A DNA stretch of 27,200 nucleotides from an uncultured Blautia sp. (GTDB lineage Bacteria; Bacillota; Clostridia; Lachnospirales; Lachnospiraceae), in the NCBI GenBank assembly GCA_900553515.1, contig USDN01000034.1:1-27200 (forward strand). Reading direction: 5' to 3'. The notes beneath the pieces were generated by a model. That model did not search any database and was not told the DNA's origin. It saw nothing but the letters and a program-made list of their open reading frames with translations. The translations under genes were made by a program, and so were the position numbers. Positions 1 to 7,018 of this stretch are shown here, in pieces; within the stretch, counting starts at the first letter, position 1, and every line of letters starts with the position of its first letter.

Positions 1-454
1 CCTTCCACTTCCGGTAAATTTCTCTTCGGAAGCTTCCCGGCCGGATATAGACCGGCTTCACATAAAGATCATCGATCATATTTTCCACTGCAATATCAGA
101 AGCCAGATCCCAGAGTTTCCGTTTTCTGTCCTTACGTCCCCATAAATGACAGAAAAGGCAGTGAAAAAGCTGATGAAGATACAGGCGGTTCAGCAGGATC
201 TTCTGATTCATAAATACAGGGATCAGCCAGGCAGGAGAAACAAAAAGCTGTTTTCCATCTGTTCCAAGTGAAGAAGTTTCTTCTGATAAAACAGGTCTCA
301 GTTCACTGAGAGGACTGCACAGAAAATGCATGGAGATTCCCAGTTCATTCCTGGAGTTTTTCAGAATCTCCTGACAGATATCCGAAATTTCCTCTTCCTT
401 TTTTCTTTGTTCATGTACGAAATTCCCGTATTTTTCCCGGTATTTTTTCTCCAT
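1..454 (-). CDS. DUF2201-type putative metallopeptidase, N-terminal part (cut by window edge)
   Basis: This minus-strand reading frame is open from the ATG at 454 to the window edge, so only the first ~151 residues are visible. The start follows a GAAAGGA ribosome binding site. The product begins MEKKYREKYGNFVHEQ and contains LHQLFHCLFCHLWGR followed by WDLASDIAVENMID. That pair resembles the HExxH-like helix and the next conserved helix of the DUF2201/putative metallopeptidase domain (VWA-like metallopeptidase family). The motif here reads HQLFH, so the usual Glu is replaced by Gln and activity is uncertain. The gene starts 17 bases after the stop of the leucine-rich-repeat gene and is probably co-transcribed with it. 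In related genomes such proteins are often near MoxR-type AAA ATPases (family knowledge); that side lies outside the window. Confidence 0.7.
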   Translation of the reverse strand, partial: MEKKYREKYGNFVHEQRKKEEEISDICQEILKNSRNELGISMHFLCSPLSELRPVLSEETSSLGTDGKQLFVSPAWLIPVFMNQKILLNRLYLHQLFHCLFCHLWGRKDRKRKLWDLASDIAVENMIDDLYVKPVYIRPGSFRREIYRKWK

Positions 455-471
455 ATCTGTCCTTTCTTTTT

Positions 472-1443
472 CTACAGTTCAAAGCTTCTTCTCTTTTTTC
501 TGCCCAGACCTTCCAGCCTCTCCATTAAGATTCCTGTCCACCGGGGATCCTCCTGCTTCTGGGCTGTTTCCAGCAGTTTTTCCATGGTTTCACGATCCGG
601 TCCCAGCAGCTCCAGAAGCTGTTTCAGCAGCTGGTATTCTTTCTCTCTGCCCAGAAGTTCTGCCGCGTGTTCACTATGTTCTCTCAGATAAACAAGATAT
701 TTTTCCTCTGCTTTTTCAGTGAGTAAAAAAGGAAACAGCACTCTTCCCAATGCCAGCCGCAGCACTACCTGTTCCTTTTCCCAGGCAATGGCATACGGAA
801 AGATTTCATCATATTCTCCTGTATTTAATATCCTGTCCTGAAAGCAGTTCCGATACCGGATCCCGCTTCCATGTATATGATTTTCCAGAATACGGGCAGG
901 TGTATTTTCTACCCCTTCCTCAAAAAATTCCGGAAACCAGAAGCAGCCCTTCTGATCCTTTTTTTCTATTCTGACACAAAGAGTTTCCGGTATTTCTGTA
1001 AGGATTTCCCGCAGACAGGAGCGGTCGTTTTCTCCCAGCCTGACAGTCAGCTCACTTACCTGATGACAGCCGGTAAGCGCTCCTGCTCCCAGATCACGGA
1101 GCACCCCTCCAAAAGAGATCTTTTTCAGATTCCGGCAGTTATAAAAAGCATATCTCCCTGTTTTTTCTATACTTTGCGGAAGGATCAGCTCTTCCAGATC
1201 TGACCCTGCGATTTCAGGAAACTTATCCACACCTTCAACGATTTTTCCTTCCTCTGTACACAGATTTCCTCTGCGTAACGCCTCTTCCAGTTCTTTTGGA
1301 TCCATCCGGTCAGAAAACACATAATCCCCAAGTTCAGTTACCTGCTCTCCCATCAGACATTCCGGGATTTCTACTATACTGTCATAGCCAAAAACCCTGC
1401 TGATCTTTCTCCCATTTTTTGTTTTTTCACACAAATACTGCAT
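472..1443 (-). CDS. Leucine-rich repeat (BspA-type, LRR_5) cytoplasmic protein
   Basis: This is a 323-residue protein with no signal peptide or membrane helix. Residues about 25-46 and 82-135 show the LRR_5/BspA pattern, for example LEELILPQSIEKTGRYAFYN and the following NLKKISFGGVLRDLGAGAL. The C-terminal ~120 residues are charged and probably helical (EKEQVVLRLALGRVLFPFLL, then a Glu/Lys/Leu-rich tail ending KKRRSFEL). BspA-type repeats are best known in surface proteins; without an export signal this copy probably acts inside the cell as a protein-interaction module. The start has a GGAAAGG site about 8 bases upstream. It is the first gene of a unit with the putative metallopeptidase. Function is unknown. 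Confidence 0.75.
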   Translation of the reverse strand: MQYLCEKTKNGRKISRVFGYDSIVEIPECLMGEQVTELGDYVFSDRMDPKELEEALRRGNLCTEEGKIVEGVDKFPEIAGSDLEELILPQSIEKTGRYAFYNCRNLKKISFGGVLRDLGAGALTGCHQVSELTVRLGENDRSCLREILTEIPETLCVRIEKKDQKGCFWFPEFFEEGVENTPARILENHIHGSGIRYRNCFQDRILNTGEYDEIFPYAIAWEKEQVVLRLALGRVLFPFLLTEKAEEKYLVYLREHSEHAAELLGREKEYQLLKQLLELLGPDRETMEKLLETAQKQEDPRWTGILMERLEGLGRKKRRSFEL

Positions 1444-1501
1444 TTCCGATACCTTTCCACAAATTTTATCCGGAACAAATCACCTTATTTTTCTAAAATC
1501 A

Positions 1502-1530
1502 ATCCTACCATCTGAGACTTTTTCCGTCAA
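1502..1530 (-). promoter_or_regulatory. Sigma-A-type promoter for the LRR/metallopeptidase unit
   Basis: On the minus strand a -35 box TTGACG (1525-1530) and a -10 box TAGGAT (1502-1507) are separated by 17 bases. They lie about 60 bases before the start of the leucine-rich-repeat gene. The next gene diverges, so each direction needs its own promoter. Confidence 0.6.
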
Positions 1531-1546
1531 GATTCCATTTTCAAAC

Positions 1547-1575
1547 TTGCCTGCTGCCCCAAAATGCCCTATAAT
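1547..1575 (+). promoter_or_regulatory. Sigma-A-type promoter for the GNAT gene
   Basis: TTGCCT (1547-1552) and TATAAT (1570-1575) are spaced by exactly 17 bases and sit about 30 bases before the GNAT start codon. The -10 box is a perfect consensus match. Confidence 0.7.
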
Positions 1576-1606
1576 TAGGATTAACTTTTTTACAGGAGGG
1601 AAAAAT

Positions 1607-2164
1607 ATGATTATCAGCCCAAAGGAATTTAAACTCAAAGACGGACGAATCGCTCAGCTTAGAAGCCCTGAAGAAAAGGATGCCCAGGGGATGCTGGATT
1701 ACCTTTCTCTTTCCACAGAAGAAACCGAATTTCTCCTGCGATATCCGGAGGAATGCGGCAGCTATACCCCTCAGGAGGAAGCACAGTTTTTTGAGCAGGT
1801 AAACGCTTCCGATCATGAAGCCATGCTTGTATGTCTGGCAGACGGAAAAGTTGTCGGAAACTGTCAGATATCGTGGAATACCCGCATAAAAACCCGGCAT
1901 CGTGCCAATGTAGCCATTGCAGTTTTAAAGGAATTCTGGAATCAGGGTATCGGAACTAGAATGTTCCGGGAAATGATTCAGATTGCAGAAAAAAATCCTG
2001 ATCTGCTGCAGATTGAATTAGAATTTATTGAAGGTAACAGCCGCGCCCGCGCCCTGTACGAAAAGATGGGATTTCGGATCACCGGAATAAAACCCAATGC
2101 CATACGGCTGAAAGACGGAACCCTCCTTCATGAATACTCCATGATCCGGGAGATCAGACGATAA
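1607..2164 (+). CDS. GNAT-family N-acetyltransferase
   Basis: This is a 185-residue protein of the Gcn5-related acetyltransferase fold, which moves acetyl from acetyl-CoA to an amine. The acetyl-CoA-binding region is seen as NVAIAVLKEFWNQGIGTRM (the Q/RxxGxG/A type loop reads NQGIGT). It is followed by the usual late motif LELEFIEGNSRARALYEKMGF with small differences (here IELEFIEGNSRAR). The ATG at 1607 is chosen because TACAGGAGGG lies just before it; an in-frame TTG at 1547 lies inside the -35 box and would add 20 unlikely residues. The gene stands alone with its own promoter and terminator. The substrate cannot be told from sequence. Confidence 0.85.
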   Translation: MIISPKEFKLKDGRIAQLRSPEEKDAQGMLDYLSLSTEETEFLLRYPEECGSYTPQEEAQFFEQVNASDHEAMLVCLADGKVVGNCQISWNTRIKTRHRANVAIAVLKEFWNQGIGTRMFREMIQIAEKNPDLLQIELEFIEGNSRARALYEKMGFRITGIKPNAIRLKDGTLLHEYSMIREIRR

Positions 2165-2171
2165 ATTTCAC

Positions 2172-2212
2172 AAAAGAAATGCAGAGCATTATTTCAGCCC
2201 TGCATTTCTTTT
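2172..2212. terminator. Bidirectional intrinsic terminator
   Basis: A perfect 13-bp inverted repeat, AAAAGAAATGCAG (2172-2184) and CTGCATTTCTTTT (2200-2212), lies between two convergent genes. It ends in T-rich sequence on the plus strand and, because of its A-rich left arm, also in a U tract on the minus strand. Confidence 0.85.
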
Positions 2213-2218
2213 ATTCTG

Positions 2219-4993
2219 CTACTGATCCTCTCCCATTCGGATTTTTTCCAGATGGGCGGAAAGTTCTTCGGATACATTGTCAAAAAGATAATTCTTACTG
2301 CTCTGACGCCGGGATCTCCATTCCTGTTTTCCGTTTTTTTCAGCGTCTTCGATCTCTTTTTTTAATCCCTGTGCGGAAAGTCTGTTGGCTCCCTGTCCCA
2401 GAATAATCATCTGCTCCAGACCGTCAGAGGTTGCCACTGTCACCTGATACTGACGGCCGATCCGGTGAACTGTTTTTTCTATATACTGGTCTGCTGTCTC
2501 CGCCTCTTTTGTATACACCACATAAATATTATGATAGGGAATGACCTCCTCTGCATGTCCTTCCAGCTTATAGGCATCAAAAACAAGGATCAGGGTACAT
2601 TTTCGATATCCCTGATAGTTACTGAGAATATCCATCAGCTTATCACAGGCCGCATGGATGTTTTCCTTTGCCAGCTCCCGCAGCTCCTCCCAGGCAAAAA
2701 CAATGTTGTATCCGTCCACCAGGAGATATTCTTCCTTTTTCGGTTTCCCTGGGCGATACCGTACTGTTTCTTTTTGAGAAGAAACCGTTGTTTTTGAAGC
2801 ATACATAGCCCGGTCTCTTTTTACCGGTCCAAAGGTACGTTCAAAGATTGCCTGCAGTTCCTGCTCGTCCTCATAGCTTCCACTGTAGGAATAGACCTTC
2901 TGATATTTTTTTCCGGAAGTATTGCCTGAGATATCTGACAGTGATCTGCTGTTTTCTTCATCGTCTTCCTCCGAAAGCTCATACCAGCTCCCACTCTCCT
3001 CTGCCAGAGCCTCTGTGTCTATACCGCTGTCCAGATGCATATATTCCTCAACCTGATCCCATGGCACCACAAATCCCGCTCCATGTGCACAAAATACCGA
3101 CCCGGCAGGATTTTCCAGATCGTGCTCAGAATCATATCCAACAGACTGTACCACGGCCTCCTGATTTTTGCAGGGAGCATACCCTTTCAGATTACAGAAA
3201 AGCCTTCCTCTCCCGCTTGTATAGGACACTACCTGTTTCTGATAATCGCGCATCCGGGAAACAGCAGCTGTCCCGGTAAGAACAGACATATCTCCTTCTG
3301 TTTCCGGCGATTCAAAGTTTCCCTGCATCTGCTGGATATCTGACATGGCACGGCCGATCATCTCAGAGGGAACCTCCAGACGAAATTCATAATAAGGCTC
3401 CAGAAGAATACTCTTTGCTTTTTTCAGGCCCTGGCGTACCGCACGATACGTTGCCTGGCGGAAATCACCGCCTTCCGTATGTTTCACATGTGCCCGTCCG
3501 GTCAGAAGAGTAATTTGCACATCTGTCAATGGAGACCCTGTCAGAACACCAAGATGTTCCTTTTCTTCCAGATGGGTCAGGATCAGTCTCTGCCAGTTTC
3601 GCGCAAGGACGTCCTCACTGCATGCTGTAAAAAACTGGCAGCCGCTTCCCGGTTCTCCCGGTTCCAGCAAAAGATGAACCTCCGCATAATGACGGAGAGG
3701 CTCAAAATGTCCCACACCTTCTACCGGAGCCGCAATGGTTTCTTTATATACAATATTTCCCGGTCCAAATTCCACAGCCACATGAAAACGATCCCAGATC
3801 ATACTTTTCAGGATCTCTGTCTGTACCTCTCCCATAAGCTGCGCATGGATCTCCCCAAGCCGGTCGTCCCAGAGAATATGAAGCTGCGGTTCTTCCTCCT
3901 CAAGCTCCCGGAGACTCTGGAGCATTTTATGAGGATCGCAGCCCTCTGGAAGAAGGATCTGATAATTCAGTACCGGTTCCAGCACAGGCATCCGGGATTC
4001 CTCTTCTATTCCGATCCCCTGTCCCGGACAGGTTTTGGAAAGTCCGGTAACTGCGCAGATTTCTCCTGCCCGCACCTCCGGCACACTGTCTGCCTTTGCC
4101 CCGGAATAAATCCGGATCTGGTCGATCTTTTCCCCATTCAACAGGGTTTTTACTTTCAGGCTTCCCCCTGTGATCTTCAGGTAAGTAAGACGATTTCCCT
4201 GGGGATCTCTGGCGATCTTAAAGACCTTTGCCCCAAATTCCTCCGGATACTTCCGACTGAGCGTATAACTCTCCAGCCCCTTCAGGAATTCCTGTACTCC
4301 CTGCATTTTAAGCGCAGAACCAAACCAGCAGGGAAAAACTCTTCTCTCTGCAATCAGACGGCAGATTTCTCCGTGTTCCAGCTCTCCTGTTTCCAGATAG
4401 GTTTCCAGAAGAGCTTCCTCACACATGGAGAGATTCTCCAGAAGCGCCTCACGCTCCTCCTGTTTACAGCTTCCTTCTCCCTCTTCAGCTGTCATAGCGC
4501 CAAAATCCATACAGTTTTCATTGAGCCTTTTTTGCAGTTCCTTCAGAAGTCCGTCCCGATCCGTTCCCTGCTGGTCCATTTTATTTACAAAAATAAAAAC
4601 AGGAATTTCATAGCGTGCCAGAAGCCGCCATAAAGTCATTGTATGACTTTGTACTCCATCCATGCCGTTGATTACCAGAATCGCATAGTCCAACACCTGC
4701 AGAGTACGTTCCATTTCCGCCGAAAAGTCCACATGTCCCGGCGTATCCAGAAGAGTGATCTCCATGTCTTCGGTTTTTAATACTGCCTGTTTGGAAAAAA
4801 TGGTAATTCCTCTTTCCCTTTCCAGCTTATAGGTATCCAGAAAAGCATCTCCGTGATCTACCCTTCCAAGCTTCCGGATCTCTCCGCACAGATAAAGCAG
4901 TCCCTCAGAAAGAGTGGTCTTTCCTGCATCTACATGGGCCAGGATGCCCACACATATCTGTTTTTTATTTTTTTCAGGTCCCTGTACGCCCAT
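2219..4993 (-). CDS. Tet(M)/EF-G-like translation GTPase fused to a C-terminal NYN (YacP/Rae1-like) nuclease domain
   Basis: This is a 924-residue protein, against about 640 for Tet(M)-type ribosomal protection proteins. The N-terminal GTPase keeps the EF-G/Tet motifs: AHVDAGKT (19-26), RGITI (61-65), DTPGH (83-87) and NKMD (137-140). EF-G-like domains II-V follow, including LLEPYYEFRLEVPSEMIGRA and a late GRLFCNLKGYAPC segment. After an acidic linker (ELSEEDDEEN) and a basic stretch, residues about 756-890 form a NYN/PIN-like domain of the YacP type: LLVDGYNIVFAW (Asp760, Asn763), LVFDAYK (Asp806), TADQYIE (Asp835) and VATSDGLEQ (Asp857). All four acidic positions expected of a metal-dependent nuclease are present. 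YacP/Rae1 of Bacillus subtilis cuts mRNA in the ribosomal A site (family knowledge). The ATG at 4993 is preferred over one at 5035 because AGGAGG lies 8 bases before it. It follows the YhcG-type nuclease gene by 38 bases. Calling it tetracycline resistance would be unsafe. Confidence 0.85.
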   Translation of the reverse strand: MGVQGPEKNKKQICVGILAHVDAGKTTLSEGLLYLCGEIRKLGRVDHGDAFLDTYKLERERGITIFSKQAVLKTEDMEITLLDTPGHVDFSAEMERTLQVLDYAILVINGMDGVQSHTMTLWRLLARYEIPVFIFVNKMDQQGTDRDGLLKELQKRLNENCMDFGAMTAEEGEGSCKQEEREALLENLSMCEEALLETYLETGELEHGEICRLIAERRVFPCWFGSALKMQGVQEFLKGLESYTLSRKYPEEFGAKVFKIARDPQGNRLTYLKITGGSLKVKTLLNGEKIDQIRIYSGAKADSVPEVRAGEICAVTGLSKTCPGQGIGIEEESRMPVLEPVLNYQILLPEGCDPHKMLQSLRELEEEEPQLHILWDDRLGEIHAQLMGEVQTEILKSMIWDRFHVAVEFGPGNIVYKETIAAPVEGVGHFEPLRHYAEVHLLLEPGEPGSGCQFFTACSEDVLARNWQRLILTHLEEKEHLGVLTGSPLTDVQITLLTGRAHVKHTEGGDFRQATYRAVRQGLKKAKSILLEPYYEFRLEVPSEMIGRAMSDIQQMQGNFESPETEGDMSVLTGTAAVSRMRDYQKQVVSYTSGRGRLFCNLKGYAPCKNQEAVVQSVGYDSEHDLENPAGSVFCAHGAGFVVPWDQVEEYMHLDSGIDTEALAEESGSWYELSEEDDEENSRSLSDISGNTSGKKYQKVYSYSGSYEDEQELQAIFERTFGPVKRDRAMYASKTTVSSQKETVRYRPGKPKKEEYLLVDGYNIVFAWEELRELAKENIHAACDKLMDILSNYQGYRKCTLILVFDAYKLEGHAEEVIPYHNIYVVYTKEAETADQYIEKTVHRIGRQYQVTVATSDGLEQMIILGQGANRLSAQGLKKEIEDAEKNGKQEWRSRRQSSKNYLFDNVSEELSAHLEKIRMGEDQ

Positions 4994-5031
4994 GAAAATT
5001 GCCTCCTGATTTTTTATCGTCAGTATCCACG

Positions 5032-6051
5032 TCATTCTTCCAGTTTATAAAAATCGTCCAAATTTAATTCGCGTTTCAATTCTTCTTCTGACGGTAGATA
5101 AGTAAAATATTTTGATGCAAAGATCTGGTGATTATCTTCTGGCAGTGTATATTTTACAATAGAATCTCCTTTATCCGCACAAAGAACAATACCGATAGGC
5201 TGCGAGTCCCCCTCATTCATCATTTCGCGGGTATAGTAGTTTACATACATTTGCATTTGTCCCAGATCCTGATGGGTCAGTTTTCCCATTTTCAAATCAA
5301 TCAGGACAAAACATTTCAAAATATAATTGTAAAATACCAGGTCTATGAAAAAGTCCTGTCCGTCCAGCGTAAACCGCTTTTGACGTGCTACAAAAGAAAA
5401 CCCTCGTCCAAGTTCCAGAAGAAAATGCTGAAGGTGGTCGATCAGTGCCTGTTCCAGTTCACCCTCATATATATGGGTGTCTGGCTGAATCTGCAAAAAT
5501 TCCATTACATAAGGATCTTTAATCATTTTTTCATACTCAGGTTTTGGTTCTGTCGTTTGAATTTCTTTTGAAACAGCAGCTTTATCCTGACTTGCTAAAA
5601 TTCTCTGGTAGTACATTGTATTGATCTGCCGTTCTAACTGCCGGACACTCCACGCAGCCTTTACACATTCCTCCATATAAAAAACGCGCGCCTGTTCATC
5701 TGACACACGCATAAGAAGCCGATAATGTGACCAGCTTAATTCGGCACACAATGTGTGCCGAATTGGAAACATGCAATAAAACTGACGCATTGCCCTGAGG
5801 TTGCGTACCGTAAACCCTTGTCCAAACTCAACAGTCAACTGTTCAGATAAATACTGCAGCAATTTCTTTCCATATTCTGCCCTTTCATTTTCTCCGCAGG
5901 CTTTATAAATCTGTTCACCGATTTCCCAGTAAGTTATCACCATTGCGGAATTTACCGCAGTACTTAACTTATGCTGTGCTGATACGATGGACTGACGAAT
6001 GGAATGATATGTCTGTTCTGCGCTTTGATTTATTTGCAGTTTGTTATCCAT
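5032..6051 (-). CDS. YhcG/DUF1016-family PDDEXK nuclease
   Basis: This is a 339-residue protein with the two-part YhcG architecture. The helical N-terminal domain (about 10-150) contains ITYWEIGEQIY, FGQGFTVRNLRAMRQFY and LSWSHYRLLMRV. A PDDEXK nuclease domain (about 175-320) follows, with GRGFSFVARQKRFTL, FFIDLVFYN (Asp237) and VLIDLKMGKL (Asp252-x-Lys254) before LGQMQMYVNYY (Gln265). The catalytic D...(D/E)xK set is intact, with Asp in place of the more usual Glu. The ATG at 6051 follows AGGAGG by 7 bases; an ATG at 6093 lacks such a site. Family members are often near restriction-modification or mobile genes; none is visible here, so the target and partner are unknown. The next gene downstream is the GTPase-NYN fusion, 38 bases away, likely on the same transcript. 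Confidence 0.85.
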   Translation of the reverse strand: MDNKLQINQSAEQTYHSIRQSIVSAQHKLSTAVNSAMVITYWEIGEQIYKACGENERAEYGKKLLQYLSEQLTVEFGQGFTVRNLRAMRQFYCMFPIRHTLCAELSWSHYRLLMRVSDEQARVFYMEECVKAAWSVRQLERQINTMYYQRILASQDKAAVSKEIQTTEPKPEYEKMIKDPYVMEFLQIQPDTHIYEGELEQALIDHLQHFLLELGRGFSFVARQKRFTLDGQDFFIDLVFYNYILKCFVLIDLKMGKLTHQDLGQMQMYVNYYTREMMNEGDSQPIGIVLCADKGDSIVKYTLPEDNHQIFASKYFTYLPSEEELKRELNLDDFYKLEE

Positions 6052-6134
6052 TTTGTTCCCTCCTACTGCAGATGCTATTAAGTATTCTGCCACGAAATCA
6101 AAAAATAAATGTCCCGTCCTCTCGCACTCTTTTT

Positions 6135-6170
6135 TAATAATATCATAAACAATATTATTACAAAAGTAAA
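6135..6170 (-). promoter_or_regulatory. Promoter of the YhcG-type nuclease gene with overlapping 9-bp inverted repeat
   Basis: On the minus strand a -35 box TTTACT (6165-6170) and a -10 box TATGAT (6142-6147) are separated by 17 bases. A perfect inverted repeat, TAATAATAT (6135-6143) and ATATTATTA (6152-6160) with an 8-base spacer, covers the -10 box and part of the spacer. This placement suits a repressor site. The repeat is very AT-rich, so chance is possible. Confidence 0.55.
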
Positions 6171-6232
6171 GTTCAGGAAATCTTTATTCATGTTGTTGAA
6201 ATACATTCTCCAAATAAATCTGATATAGGCAG

Positions 6233-6280
6233 ACAAAGACGCAGGACCCTGGAGTTTCCCCCAGGATCCTGCGCCTTTGT
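6233..6280 (-). terminator. Terminator hairpin at the end of the nucleoside operon
   Basis: A 20-bp inverted repeat (6233-6252 with 6261-6280, containing GCAGGA and TCCTGC) has an 8-base loop and only two non-Watson-Crick positions. It lies 13 bases after the stop codon of the TrpA-like gene. The following U tract on the minus strand is short, so strength is uncertain, but the stem is very stable. Confidence 0.75.
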
Positions 6281-6293
6281 TGTCTTTATACTC

Positions 6294-7013
6294 TTAGCAC
6301 TGAGCTTTAAATTCACGGATTTTTTCTTTCATAGCCGGTACGTCTTCATGAAGTTTTAAGATCGTACTTCCAACGAAAGCTGCGTCTCCGCCTGCTTCCT
6401 TCACCATCTTTACATCTTCCGGTGCATGAACGCCTACGCCGCAGTAGATAGGACGGTCGATGCCGCACTCACGAAGATAGTCTACGCAGTCTTTCAGTGT
6501 AGGATATTTCTCGTTCTTCTCCTGATCTGCGTATGGTTTTGCCTGCAGATATACGAAACCGTTGGACTCTTTTGCCAGAGCGATTTCTTCTTCCGGCATA
6601 TGGAACTGTACATAGCAGGATACCTTAAGACCTGCAGCGATGATCTGATTCTTGATGGTATCGTCTTTTAAGCCAACCAGCAGGATATCTTTGCAGTCAT
6701 TGTCCAGACAGAATTTAATAAATTTCTCTGTTCCGATCTCTTCTACTGTGTTCTCATAAGCCAGAACCAGAATTTTTACATCCGGCAGTCTCTTCTTGAT
6801 CGCTACGATAGAATCCATATATTTCTCATAATCATCGCAGGCCTCCAGAGCTTTAGCCATACGGCCTGCAATATAATCACTTTCCAGGTATGGATCATGA
6901 GACGGGAAGTCAACCTCCATCATTTTGCATCCTGCATCCGCGTATTCGATAGCCATCTGATAGCTTGATTCGATTGTAGGGTATCCGTTTGATAAATAGC
7001 AAATGATCTCCAT
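6294..7013 (-). CDS. TrpA-like TIM-barrel protein (tryptophan synthase alpha-chain superfamily)
   Basis: This 239-residue barrel resembles tryptophan synthase alpha chain but is shorter (TrpA is about 265) and is not in a tryptophan operon. The TrpA catalytic region ELGxPFSDPxAD aligns with MEVDFPSHDPYLES: Glu33 matches the TrpA general acid/base Glu49, Asp40-Pro41 match the DP pair, and Glu44 falls where TrpA has Asp60. The phosphate-binding end is also recognisable: CGVGVHAPEDV (191-201) for the TrpA VGFGISTPEQV segment and AAFVGSTILK (211-220) for AIVGSAIVK. A phosphorylated substrate and an aldol-type C-C cleavage are plausible inferences. It is the last gene of the operon, 5 bases after the alcohol dehydrogenase, with AAGGAG before the start. 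True substrate unknown. Confidence 0.8.
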   Translation of the reverse strand: MEIICYLSNGYPTIESSYQMAIEYADAGCKMMEVDFPSHDPYLESDYIAGRMAKALEACDDYEKYMDSIVAIKKRLPDVKILVLAYENTVEEIGTEKFIKFCLDNDCKDILLVGLKDDTIKNQIIAAGLKVSCYVQFHMPEEEIALAKESNGFVYLQAKPYADQEKNEKYPTLKDCVDYLRECGIDRPIYCGVGVHAPEDVKMVKEAGGDAAFVGSTILKLHEDVPAMKEKIREFKAQC

Positions 7014-7018
7014 AATGA

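Noticed and set aside
2219..4993. Calling the GTPase a tetracycline-resistance gene of the tet(M) class.
   Set aside because: It has the GTPase motifs and general domain order, but it is about 280 residues longer with a nuclease-like tail and diverges in the later domains. There is no mobile element or resistance leader. Housekeeping or stress function is more likely.
6294..7013. Calling the barrel protein a true tryptophan synthase alpha chain (trpA).
   Set aside because: No other trp gene is near, the protein is short, and the Asp60 position is changed. The operon context points to nucleoside or sugar metabolism.
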